A stretch of DNA of 64,000 nucleotides, taken from positions 248,001-312,000 of the forward strand of contig NZ_SJSN01000001.1 of the NCBI RefSeq assembly GCF_004331675.1, read 5' to 3'. The first letter of the stretch is position 1; each line of letters begins with the position of its first letter. The position numbers were made by a program, and so were the translations under genes. The notes below the pieces were generated by a model, which saw nothing but the letters and a program-made list of their open reading frames with translations, was not told the origin of the DNA and did no database searches. This DNA comes from Pedobacter frigidisoli. GTDB lineage: Bacteria; Bacteroidota; Bacteroidia; Sphingobacteriales; Sphingobacteriaceae. Positions 42,963 to 51,228 of the stretch are shown piece by piece.

Positions 42963-43871
42963 ATGAGCAATTACGCGATCGAAACTGTAGGCTTAAATTT
43001 CAACTTTGGCAACCAGCACATTGTAAAAGATTTATCATTACAAGTACCCATTGGAAGCATTTATGGCTTTTTAGGTCCGAATGGAGCTGGAAAAACAACA
43101 ACCATAAAAATTCTGCTGAATTTATTAAAATCGCCGGCAGATCAGGTTTTTGTTTTTGGCAAGGAGATTAATAGTAATCGCATTGCAACGCTTAAACGTG
43201 TTGGTGCATTGGTAGAGCAACCCGCTATTTATGGGCACCTAACAGGCAGAGAAAACCTTATAAATCGCTGCATACTCTTAGGAATTAAAAAAAGCAAGGC
43301 CGATGAAATGTTGGCACTTGTTGGCTTAACAGAAGCAGCAAATAAAAAATCGAGTAAATATTCCTTGGGAATGAAACAACGCTTAGGCATTGCCCTTGCA
43401 CTGGTTTCAGATCCCGAATTGTTGCTTTTAGATGAACCTACAAACGGACTAGATCCAAACGGCATTATCGAAGTTCGAAACTTAATGGTCGAGCTGGCAA
43501 CCAAACACCAAAAAACAATATTGGTATCTAGCCATTTATTGGCCGAAATAGAAAGAACAGCTACTCATGTTGGCATCATTAACAAAGGCCAGTTATTATT
43601 TCAAGGCACTATTGATGAACTTCATTTGTTAAGCAAGCCAATGTTAGAAATCGAGGTAGATCAAGTTGAAAATGCAAGCAACTTACTAATCAAATCGGGC
43701 TTTGAAATTGCTTCGCAAAGCGATAAAAAAATTATAATCCCTTTCATATCCTCAAAAGAAAGTGGCGAAATAAATACGCTGCTTATTCAAAATGGATTTA
43801 CGGTGAGTAGCCTTTACCAGAAAAGAAAAGATCTCGAAAACCTATTCCTAGATATTACAAAAAACAACTAA
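42963..43871 (+). CDS. ABC transporter ATP-binding protein (bacitracin/lantibiotic-type)
   Basis: 302 residues. Walker A GPNGAGKTT (about 39-47), Q-loop GALVEQPAIYGHLTGREN, signature YSLGMKQR, Walker B LLLLDEPTNGLDPNG and the switch His in LVSSHLLAEIE. The C-terminal extension (about 215-302) is typical of BcrA/MutF-like exporters that act in self-protection or efflux. The permease gene follows after one base. The two-component pair next door is a possible regulator. Confidence 0.92.
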   Translation: MSNYAIETVGLNFNFGNQHIVKDLSLQVPIGSIYGFLGPNGAGKTTTIKILLNLLKSPADQVFVFGKEINSNRIATLKRVGALVEQPAIYGHLTGRENLINRCILLGIKKSKADEMLALVGLTEAANKKSSKYSLGMKQRLGIALALVSDPELLLLDEPTNGLDPNGIIEVRNLMVELATKHQKTILVSSHLLAEIERTATHVGIINKGQLLFQGTIDELHLLSKPMLEIEVDQVENASNLLIKSGFEIASQSDKKIIIPFISSKESGEINTLLIQNGFTVSSLYQKRKDLENLFLDITKNN

Positions 43872-43872
43872 C

Positions 43873-44670
43873 ATGCGCTCCTTATACATATCTCTAGTTT
43901 CAGAATTCTACAAGTCGAGAAAAACCTTAGCCTTTTGGGCTGCCATTTTGTTACCGGTTATCATTTGCGGATTAATCACTTTCGGTTTTTACTCTACCTC
44001 AGAAAAGGTACTAAATCTTCATTATCCACCAATGGTACTTTGGGCACAGTACAGCGGTGCGGCACTAGGCGTAATGGGCATGCTTATTATGCCTTTCTAT
44101 GTTATATTCATGGCCTTTTCGGTTAATAACATCGAGCATAAAAACGACACATGGAAAACCCTTTTTGCACAACCTTTAAACAAGTTCTCCATTTATGCGG
44201 CCAAGTATCTTTATGCCGTATTTTTGATATTTATCTGCCTGTTCTTATTTGCTACGTTAACTTACGCATTTGGTTATTTGTTACAGGTTTTAGTTCCCGA
44301 ATATAACTTTAATCAATACAATCCATCATCCATCCTAATTAATTCCTACAGCAAATTATTCCTTTCATCATTAGGTATTTTATCCCTGCAATTTATCCTC
44401 AGTTTAGTTTGGGGTGATTTTCTTAAACCAATGGGCATCGGTTTTGTAGGTACCATAATGGGTATTATTACCGCAAGTGTAGGCTGGAAATACGCCTACC
44501 TTATTCCCTACAGTTTGCCTACGTTAGCTTTAAGAATTACCAAGGTTAAAAAAGGTGGCGATCCACTAGATTTCCCAATATTTACACAAGAAATTTATAC
44601 AAGCTTAATTTATGCTGCTGTATTTTTCCTTATCGGTTATTTTATTGTAACCAAAAAGAGCATCAAATAA
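43873..44670 (+). CDS. ABC transporter permease (ABC-2 / lantibiotic immunity type)
   Basis: 265 residues with six predicted membrane helices: about 18-38, 55-85, 108-130, 150-175, 185-205 and 238-258. The region IEHKNDTWKTLFAQPLNKFSIYAAKYLYA matches the coupling helix area of MutG/EpiG-like permeases. It forms an exporter with the ATPase coded one base upstream. No second permease follows; the operon probably ends here, though no terminator hairpin is clear. Confidence 0.88.
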   Translation: MRSLYISLVSEFYKSRKTLAFWAAILLPVIICGLITFGFYSTSEKVLNLHYPPMVLWAQYSGAALGVMGMLIMPFYVIFMAFSVNNIEHKNDTWKTLFAQPLNKFSIYAAKYLYAVFLIFICLFLFATLTYAFGYLLQVLVPEYNFNQYNPSSILINSYSKLFLSSLGILSLQFILSLVWGDFLKPMGIGFVGTIMGIITASVGWKYAYLIPYSLPTLALRITKVKKGGDPLDFPIFTQEIYTSLIYAAVFFLIGYFIVTKKSIK

Positions 44671-44729
44671 TTTATCATATCTTTTTGAAAAGCAGTTTCA
44701 GCATTTCATTTTAAGGTTAGTCCTTCTTT

Positions 44730-44990
44730 ATACTGCAAGTCCGCTTCCAAAAACCTGTGCAACAGGCAAGCAAGTTAATCAAGCATTAAAACAGTGATTA
44801 AATTGGAATGCGGGCTTTTCGTTTCAATAAGGTTTAGATTACTTCGTTTACCTTACCTGAGTGATGAGTACAGGTAACATAATTATGCTATCTTTTTTTG
44901 ATATTTACTAGCGTTAACGATGGAAGCGACATCCTTTTTGGCTTTTTCTGCCAAAAAGATAGAGCGAACAGCGTGTTAAACCGAAGCTTT
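44730..44990 (+). repeat. Long intergenic element, copy 4 of 5
   Basis: Non-coding. Landmarks: CAAGTCCGCTTCCAAAAACC, TGTGCAACAGGCAAGCAAG, GATGGAAGCGACATCCTTTTT and a strong hairpin TCCTTTTTGGC..GCCAAAAAGATAGAGCG. It shares TGTGCAACA.GCAAGCA with copy 5. The rest of the 44671-45219 gap shows nothing else. Confidence 0.6.
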
Positions 44991-45219
44991 GCTGAGCTCA
45001 TTGATACCAAAAAAATAGAAACTTATCAATAAACGCCCAAGTTATTATGAAGTTCAACTTTTATAGATTAAAATCAAGCTATTTAAACTGTTTCTCCTCA
45101 GGAACAGCGCAAATTAACATTGGAGAACTCACTTTCAATGTAAAAATATCATTGTAAAGCAATTCCCATCGGGCTAAAGTGTACTTTTAATCAAAATCAA
45201 CCAACCAACATTTCAGAAT

Positions 45220-46788
45220 ATGATCAAAAGATTTACAATTACGGCATTGGCTTTCGCCCTATGCCTTTCTGCATTTGCTCAAGACACCCCAGATGCAGCT
45301 GTGGTTCAAAAAATTAGAAAAGAAGGACTAGAAAATTCAAAGGCAATGGATATTGCTTTCAACTTAACTGATGTTTCAGGCCCACGCTTATCTAATTCTC
45401 CAGGCTTAAAAAGAGCGCAAGAATGGGCGGTTAAACAGCTTACAGATTGGGGCTTAAAAAATGCGCACCTCGAAGCTTGGGGAACTTTTGGAAAAGGTTG
45501 GCAGATAGATAAATATTATGCTGCAACTACAATACCTTATTACCATGCCATTATTGCTTCACCCAAAGCTTGGACACCTGGCACAAATGGCCCAATTAAA
45601 TCTACCGTAGTGCTAATTAAAGCCGATAGCGTTGCCGACTTGGCAAAATATAATGGCAAATTGGCTGGCAAAATTGTAATGATGGATCAAGGTACCCCAC
45701 TTACTAGCGGTATTAAAGCAGATTTTTCTCGCTATGCCGATACAACCTTGGCACAAATGGCAGCAGCAAAACCAACAGCTGGTGGAGCAAGACAACGCCC
45801 AACAGGTGGCCCAATGGCAGACCGTATGGCACAAATGATGAAAATGCGTGAGGTTCGTGCTGCAATGAGCGCCATGTTAGTAGAAGAAAAAGTGGGATTA
45901 ATTTTAACTTATGCTCGTGGTGGACAAGGAACCTTTTTCACCAGTAATGGCGCATCTTACGCTTTAGATGCTAAACCAGTTTCTCCGGAGCTAGAAGTTG
46001 CAGCTGAAGATTATCTTCACATACTACGCCTTTTACGTGCTGGAAAGGTCGTAGAAGTTGAGGCTGATATTAAAACTTCATTTTACGATCAAGATCCACA
46101 GGGTTACAACGTTATTGCAGAAATCCCAGGAACGGACAAAAAACTAAAAGATGAATTGGTGATGATTGGTGGTCACTTCGACTCGTGGCATGCCGCAACG
46201 GGCGCAACAGATAATGCTGCTGGTTCTGCAGTAATGATGGAAGCCATGCGCATTTTGAAATCCATCGATTTTAAACCAAAACGTACCATTCGCATAGCAC
46301 TTTGGAGTTCGGAAGAGCAAGGCCTATTTGGTTCGAGAGGTTATGTTGCCAAACATTTCGGCGACCCGAAAACAATGGTTTTAACGCCAGATCAGAAGAA
46401 AATTTCTGCTTATTACAATTTAGATAATGGAACAGGTAAAATCCGTGGCGTTTATTTGCAAGGCAATGAAGCTGCAGGACCGATTTTTCAAAGCTGGTTA
46501 ACCCCTTTTAACGATCTTGGTGCAACTACAATAACTATAAATAATACTGGCGGTACCGATCACCAAGCTTTTGATGCGGTTGGTATTCCAGGTTTTCAGT
46601 TTATTCAAGATCCTGCTGATTACAACACGCGTACGCACCACAGCAACATGGATACTTACGATAGATTAGTTGAGGATGATTTGAAACAATCGGCAACCAT
46701 TATTGCATCCTTTGTTTACAATACCTCGCAACGTGAAGCTCAAATCCCTAGAAAAGAATTACCAGCGCCACAACCAGCAAGACCATAA
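45220..46788 (+). CDS. M28-family metallopeptidase with PA-domain insert, exported
   Basis: 522 residues. Signal peptide (cut near SAFAQ, residue 21). Residues about 40-280 include a lid/PA-like region (GPIKSTVVLIKADS, LAGKIVMMDQG). The M28 metal site: His319 and Asp321 in GGHFDSWHAATGATDNAAG (second Asp about 334), Glu-Glu in WSSEEQGLFGSRG (about 364-365), Asp in YNLDNGTG and His in THHSNMDTYD. It is probably a di-zinc aminopeptidase or carboxypeptidase acting in the periplasm. The insert LAQMAAAKPTAGGARQRPTG is low-complexity. Monocistronic with a terminator. Confidence 0.87.
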   Translation: MIKRFTITALAFALCLSAFAQDTPDAAVVQKIRKEGLENSKAMDIAFNLTDVSGPRLSNSPGLKRAQEWAVKQLTDWGLKNAHLEAWGTFGKGWQIDKYYAATTIPYYHAIIASPKAWTPGTNGPIKSTVVLIKADSVADLAKYNGKLAGKIVMMDQGTPLTSGIKADFSRYADTTLAQMAAAKPTAGGARQRPTGGPMADRMAQMMKMREVRAAMSAMLVEEKVGLILTYARGGQGTFFTSNGASYALDAKPVSPELEVAAEDYLHILRLLRAGKVVEVEADIKTSFYDQDPQGYNVIAEIPGTDKKLKDELVMIGGHFDSWHAATGATDNAAGSAVMMEAMRILKSIDFKPKRTIRIALWSSEEQGLFGSRGYVAKHFGDPKTMVLTPDQKKISAYYNLDNGTGKIRGVYLQGNEAAGPIFQSWLTPFNDLGATTITINNTGGTDHQAFDAVGIPGFQFIQDPADYNTRTHHSNMDTYDRLVEDDLKQSATIIASFVYNTSQREAQIPRKELPAPQPARP

Positions 46789-46807
46789 TAAGAAATCATT
46801 AAAATAA

Positions 46808-46852
46808 CAAAAGCCTGCTTTTTTGAATTTGACTTCAAAAGGCAGGCTTTAT
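46808..46852 (+). terminator. Terminator of the M28 gene
   Basis: AAAGCCTGC / GCAGGCTTT with a further TTTTTGAA / TTCAAAA inner stem. It lies about 20 bases after the stop. Confidence 0.85.
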
Positions 46853-46892
46853 TGTTTGAGAGAGAAACGTAATTATATGGATCTTTAAATCC

Positions 46893-47123
46893 CTAAAAGG
46901 ATAATATTCTTTCTTTAAATGCCCAGACAATGAGTTGATAAGAATTTTTTAAATCAAGTTTTCTTACCATATTTCTTCTGTGGGTATTTACGGTGTGCTC
47001 ACTAATAAACAGGGCTTCACCAATTTCTTTACTATTATAGCCCATCGATAGAAGCTGGACTATCTCTATTTCCCTTTCACTTATCGATGCATGATTTTCA
47101 TGAAGTAAAATGTTATTTATCAT
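46893..47123 (-). CDS. Short LuxR-type helix-turn-helix protein
   Basis: 76 residues from the ATG at 47123; a GTG at 47201 would give 102 residues. Almost all of it is a LuxR/GerE DNA-binding domain (ISEREIEIVQLLSMGYNSKEIGEALFISEHTVNTHRRNMV in order). There is no receiver or PAS domain, so it is either a stand-alone regulator or the remains of a larger PAS-HTH protein like the one at 49932. It lies divergently from the four-gene module at 47420. Confidence 0.7.
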   Translation of the reverse strand: MINNILLHENHASISEREIEIVQLLSMGYNSKEIGEALFISEHTVNTHRRNMVRKLDLKNSYQLIVWAFKERILSF

Positions 47124-47313
47124 TTTAGGATGAATTAAAAAATAAAGAAACGTACTATTGTTTAAGGGCAAGTTGTACGATCTCCCTTCTTGAGTTTTCA
47201 CTCAAATCACTTCATCAATTTCGAGATAAGACAACTTAATTTCGCAGCAACAGCATTTACATCTGTTATTGTAATACCAAAATTAAGTACTGAGACTAAT
47301 ACAAGACAAGCAT

Positions 47314-47341
47314 AAAACGCCCTAAATAAAAGGGTGTTTTT
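47314..47341 (+). terminator. Terminator-like hairpin in the divergent region before the four-gene module
   Basis: AAAACGCCCT / AGGGTGTTTTT with a seven-base loop, T-run on the plus strand, 79 bases before the ATG at 47420. No plus-strand gene ends here, so it may end a short RNA or act as an attenuator. Confidence 0.55.
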
Positions 47342-47419
47342 ACGGTATATAATTTTCAGATTTCTATTTGTAGGAACACATATTAATATCGACTTTTAGA
47401 AAAACCAAACCCTATTAGT

Positions 47420-47806
47420 ATGAATCCAATAAAAGGCGACACAAATGTCCCTGTAGAAATTGCAAAAGATATGGTAAGTGCCTATGCAAGTGAAGCTAGC
47501 AAATACCCAAAATCTTATACCAAAGCTGTATGGTTTCCAGCAGATCAAATTTTAGAAATTGCAAAAACACTAAGTGATGGAAAGCACGATGGCTTAAGAA
47601 TTTATTTCGGTCAGTACACAGCAGAATCCCTTGATGGATTACCTAAAGAGTTTGAAGGAAGAAACACGGCATTATTGGTGCCTACTTATGCCGCAGGATT
47701 TAAGAATTCATTAGGCGACCCAACAGAGGAGCATGAAGATGATATCGATGACATTGGCAATAGAGGCGAACTTTGTCCATCAATGTGCGCCGGAGCAGTA
47801 CTTTAA
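47420..47806 (+). CDS. Conserved-looking hypothetical protein, first gene of the module
   Basis: 128 residues, without signal peptide or membrane segment. The N-terminal part is helical (VPVEIAKDMVSAYASEASKYPKS), then WFPADQILEIAKTLSDGKHDGLRIYFGQY and NTALLVPTYAAGFKNSLGDP; the acidic stretch EEHEDDIDDIG precedes the C-terminal ELCPSMCAGAVL with two Cys, which could bind metal or form a disulfide. I do not recognise the family and give no function. The membrane protein gene begins three bases after the stop codon. Confidence 0.7.
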   Translation: MNPIKGDTNVPVEIAKDMVSAYASEASKYPKSYTKAVWFPADQILEIAKTLSDGKHDGLRIYFGQYTAESLDGLPKEFEGRNTALLVPTYAAGFKNSLGDPTEEHEDDIDDIGNRGELCPSMCAGAVL

Positions 47807-47809
47807 ACT

Positions 47810-48457
47810 ATGCGAATAATATCACCAATTATTATCGCTGAATTGTTTTGTTTGATAGCAGCAATTTTCCTCTTATCAAAAGATAAGATTAAGTTTTGGA
47901 AGGTAAATATTGCTTATTTATGCATTGCCCTAATAACAGAATCTTACGGATCTTACCTATCATCTAAAAGCATTCACAATATTTGGTGGTACAATAGCTT
48001 TATTTTACTTGAGGTTGCCTTTATTTTTTATGGGCTCTACCATTGTTTAAAAGAATACATTAATCCCAAGCCACTGATTTTCGGTGGCCTTGGGATTAGT
48101 TATGCTATTTTTATTACATATGCTATTTTAGATGGCTATACTACTTACGCCAATACTACAGTAACCGTAATGTCGGTAATATTTGTAGCTTATTGTTTAT
48201 ATTATTATTACCTGTTACTGAAAGATGAGCGGGTAGTAGAACTAAAATATCACCCAGAATTTTGGTGGATTACAGCTGTATTATTTTATTACTTTGGTGG
48301 AACAACAAGCAATCTATTTTATTGGATACTTAAATTTGAAATCTTAAAAAATTTCCCTCTTCGCCTAATTATTTTTTACATCACTAACATTATCCTTTGT
48401 AGCATTTGGATATACACTTATATATGCAGAGCCAAACAACGCAAATTGCAATCTTAG
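47810..48457 (+). CDS. Seven-helix membrane protein of the module
   Basis: 215 residues with about seven predicted membrane helices (roughly 3-22, 32-50, 58-76, 84-106, 111-135, 146-170, 182-207) and short loops; the last residues are basic (CRAKQRKLQS). It looks like a membrane sensor without soluble domains. Its 3' end overlaps the start of the histidine kinase gene by about 34 bases, so the two are translationally coupled. It may supply the sensory input for the kinase, which has only one helix of its own; this is inference. Confidence 0.7.
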   Translation: MRIISPIIIAELFCLIAAIFLLSKDKIKFWKVNIAYLCIALITESYGSYLSSKSIHNIWWYNSFILLEVAFIFYGLYHCLKEYINPKPLIFGGLGISYAIFITYAILDGYTTYANTTVTVMSVIFVAYCLYYYYLLLKDERVVELKYHPEFWWITAVLFYYFGGTTSNLFYWILKFEILKNFPLRLIIFYITNIILCSIWIYTYICRAKQRKLQS

Positions 48458-49215
48458 TAGCTGTAGGAACATTAATCTTCTTATTAGTCCCTTTTTTTCT
48501 GGTGATGTATATTAGGTCTTACGTGAGGCATAAAAAAAATCATGTGTTAGAAAAAGAAACCATGAAGCAGAAATTCGAAGCAGAAATGCTGCAAACTCTT
48601 GTGGAGGTTCAAGATCAAACCATGCAAACCATTGCCACAGAATTGCATGATAATGTTGGACAATTGCTTAGCCTTACCACCTTAACCTTAAACTCCATAA
48701 ATTTGGGCGACAGCGAAAAAGCAGGCAAAAAAATAGAGAGCTCATTATCGTTGGTAAACAAATCTATAAAAGAATTAAGAGAACTTGCCAAGTTATTACA
48801 TGGCGAACAACTTGTAGAAAATGGCATTGGCCATGCCATAGAACAGGAAATAAATTGGCTAAGTAAAAGTGGTGCCTACGAATTAAAGGTGAGTAATCAA
48901 TTATTCGATTTGCAGGTTGCCTCGCCAAATAAGGATTTAATTATACTCCGGCTATTGCAAGAAATAATTAATAACATTATTAAGCATGCAAAAGCCAGTT
49001 ACATTGAAATCGATTGCTACTATGCACATGAAACGCTTTATCTTAAGGTAAAGGAAAATGGCATTGGCTTTAGCTACGATGAGAAAAAGCAGAAAAAAAC
49101 TGGAATGGGACTTAACTCTATTTACAAACGAATAGAGATGATCAATGGAAAATTAGTGCTAAATTCGAAACTGAATAAAGGCACGTCTATCGCCATTGAA
49201 ATCCCATATCCTTAA
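48424..49215 (+). CDS. Histidine kinase with HisKA_3-type dimerisation domain
   Basis: 263 residues from the ATG at 48424 (an ATG at 48406 adds six). One membrane helix (about 9-30), a coiled linker (KNHVLEKETMKQKFEAEMLQ), the phospho-His in ATELHDNVGQLLSLTTLTL (about 74) and an HATPase_c domain (DLIILRLLQEIINNIIKHAK, then KENGIGF and GMGLNSIYKRIEMINGK). This is the NarX/DesK class that pairs with NarL-type regulators, coded five bases downstream. There is no periplasmic sensor domain, so the upstream membrane protein may sense. Confidence 0.88.
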   Translation: MQSQTTQIAILVAVGTLIFLLVPFFLVMYIRSYVRHKKNHVLEKETMKQKFEAEMLQTLVEVQDQTMQTIATELHDNVGQLLSLTTLTLNSINLGDSEKAGKKIESSLSLVNKSIKELRELAKLLHGEQLVENGIGHAIEQEINWLSKSGAYELKVSNQLFDLQVASPNKDLIILRLLQEIINNIIKHAKASYIEIDCYYAHETLYLKVKENGIGFSYDEKKQKKTGMGLNSIYKRIEMINGKLVLNSKLNKGTSIAIEIPYP

Positions 49216-49220
49216 TATAT

Positions 49221-49862
49221 ATGCAGCATCCTACTATTTCTATTGCAATTGTTGATGACCACACGCTTTTCCGATCTGGATTAGCAAGCTTATTAGAGGA
49301 ATTTGAAGAAATCGACATCAGTTTCGAGGCAATTAATGGCCTGGATCTTCAATCAAAAATAGGAAGTAAACCCCAAATTCAGCTAATTCTAATGGATATT
49401 AATATGCCCGTAATGGATGGCTTTGCAGCTACCAAGTGGGTTAAAGCGAACTACCCGCATATCCATGTATTGGCCTTAAGCATGCTTGAAGACGAGAAAG
49501 CAATTATTGGAATGCTTAAAGCTGGTGCTGGAGGATACATGCTAAAAGAATCTACACCTACCGAATTGTTAACCGCTATTAAGGTAATTGTTGAAAAAGG
49601 TTTTTATGTAAATGAAGTCGTATCTGGTAGGCTTTTAGTGGCCTTGAAAGATGCCGATACCAAACCAATTTTTTCGGCAAGAGAATTAACTTTTCTTCAA
49701 CATTGCAGTACAGAGTTTACCTATAAGGAAATTGCCGATTTAATGAATGTGAGTCCACGAACGGTAGATAACTATCGCGAATCCTTATTCGCTAAACTTA
49801 ACATTAAATCTCGTACTGGTTTGGTGGTGTATGGAATCAAAAATGAAATAATTCTTATTTAA
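49221..49862 (+). CDS. NarL/FixJ-type response regulator
   Basis: 213 residues. Receiver domain (about 5-120) with the phospho-acceptor Asp in LILMDINMPVMDG and the Lys in GYMLKESTPTELL. The C-terminal LuxR-type helix-turn-helix is FSARELTFLQHCSTEFTYKEIADLMNVSPRTVDNYRESLF (about 148-190). It completes the module with the histidine kinase five bases upstream. Confidence 0.92.
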   Translation: MQHPTISIAIVDDHTLFRSGLASLLEEFEEIDISFEAINGLDLQSKIGSKPQIQLILMDINMPVMDGFAATKWVKANYPHIHVLALSMLEDEKAIIGMLKAGAGGYMLKESTPTELLTAIKVIVEKGFYVNEVVSGRLLVALKDADTKPIFSARELTFLQHCSTEFTYKEIADLMNVSPRTVDNYRESLFAKLNIKSRTGLVVYGIKNEIILI

Positions 49863-49931
49863 TCTGCTTATCATTCTCTCAACGAATTACAGCTAACCTT
49901 TAAATAACATCTTGCCCACTAAATCATTATG

Positions 49932-50612
49932 TTAAATCAAGTCGAACGCCCTTGCATACTCACAAAGTTCGTAGTATGAGTTCGTGTTTAATTTCTGCTT
50001 AATGTTTTTTCGGTGCGTTTCTACCGTACTTTGGGCAATAAATAATTGTTGAGCAGTATCAATAGAACTTTTCCCCAATGCCATTAAACCAAGTACCTCT
50101 TGTTCTCGAGCACTTAAAGTGGAGAAAGTTTTAAAGTTTTTACGAAGAAAATTATTTTCATCCAGTAGCCGAGATGCTTTCGTAGCCATGTGGTGCATGG
50201 CATCTATAGGAACAGCAGTGGTTATCGTTAATAATGGGGTGCCGTCATCATCCCTCAAAAATATTTTTGTACTGGCCATATGCCAATTATAATCACCATT
50301 TGCAGAAAAGCGAACCTGCTGAAAAAAAGTGCAAATTTCTTCGTCATTGTTGTTTTCAATTAAGGTTAATATTTTAGGCACGTAGTCCTTTGCATCCTCG
50401 GCATTAAAAAACCTTTCATAATATTCTTCTGCGCTTAATTTAGTAATCTCAGCTAAGGAAATATTTAGTTGCTTTAAACCTGTATTTGAAATCCAAACCA
50501 CTGCACCATCTTTTATATTGTGCAATAGCACTACTGCTGGAATTTTATCTGCGATAGCTTCGAGTTGGGATATGCCATCGTTTATTTTTTGCTTAATGTT
50601 TGGAGCGTACAT
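49932..50612 (-). CDS. PAS-like plus LuxR-type regulator
   Basis: 226 residues. The N-terminal part is PAS-like (AVVLLHNIKDGAVVWISNTGLKQLNI, then WHMASTKIFLRDDDGTPLLTITTAV), covering about 25-140, and the C-terminus is a LuxR/GerE helix-turn-helix (LSAREQEVLGLMALGKSSIDTAQQLFIAQSTVETHRKNI, about 160-200). There is no receiver domain, so it probably senses a small ligand or redox signal directly. It is convergent with the module's response-regulator gene. Confidence 0.85.
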   Translation of the reverse strand: MYAPNIKQKINDGISQLEAIADKIPAVVLLHNIKDGAVVWISNTGLKQLNISLAEITKLSAEEYYERFFNAEDAKDYVPKILTLIENNNDEEICTFFQQVRFSANGDYNWHMASTKIFLRDDDGTPLLTITTAVPIDAMHHMATKASRLLDENNFLRKNFKTFSTLSAREQEVLGLMALGKSSIDTAQQLFIAQSTVETHRKNIKQKLNTNSYYELCEYARAFDLI

Positions 50613-50850
50613 AATTTAGTTAATAAACTGGATGATTTATTTAAATATTAAAAAAATATACCGTAAAACATATTCTATTTAAACAATTAAAAATCCACAA
50701 ACTATAGTGATTGAAATACACCGACAGTTAGTATCTCGATTGTACTCAATATTTTAAAAAAAAACAACTCAAAAACTTGCATAACTAAATAATTAGTTTT
50801 AACTTTAATTAAGGCAACAAATTTTGCCCCTATCCTTATTACAAATTATT

Positions 50851-51228
50851 ATGGAAATTAAAGATTTAACCAAGGCCGAAGAGCAGATTATGCAGGTGAT
50901 GTGGCAGTTGGAAAAAGCATTTGTTAAAGATGTAATTGATGAATTACCTTTTCCAAAACCCGCTTACAACACTGTCTCAACAATCATCAGGATTTTAGAA
51001 ACAAAGGGCTTTATTGGCCACGAGGCTTTTGGAAAAGCCCACCAATACCACCCTCTAATTAGCAAGGAAGAATATAAGCGCCACGCTACAGAAAAACTTC
51101 TCGGCAACTACTTCGAAAATTCAGTAGAAAGTATGTTTTCTTTCTTTGTTAAGGAAGAGAAATTGGATTTGAGTGATGTGGATGAGATTTTAAAAATGAT
51201 TAATAAAATTAAACATAAACCAAGATGA
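50851..51228 (+). CDS. BlaI/MecI-type transcriptional repressor
   Basis: 125 residues from the ATG at 50851 (MEIKDLTKAEEQIMQVMWQLE); an upstream TTG would add nine residues of poor quality. Winged helix-turn-helix (about 7-80, VIDELPFPKPAYNTVSTIIRILETKGFIGHE) and a C-terminal dimerisation tail. In the BlaI/BlaR1 system the membrane metallopeptidase triggers loss of this repressor. Here the stop overlaps the start of the M56 gene by four bases, so the pair is coupled. Confidence 0.92.
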   Translation: MEIKDLTKAEEQIMQVMWQLEKAFVKDVIDELPFPKPAYNTVSTIIRILETKGFIGHEAFGKAHQYHPLISKEEYKRHATEKLLGNYFENSVESMFSFFVKEEKLDLSDVDEILKMINKIKHKPR

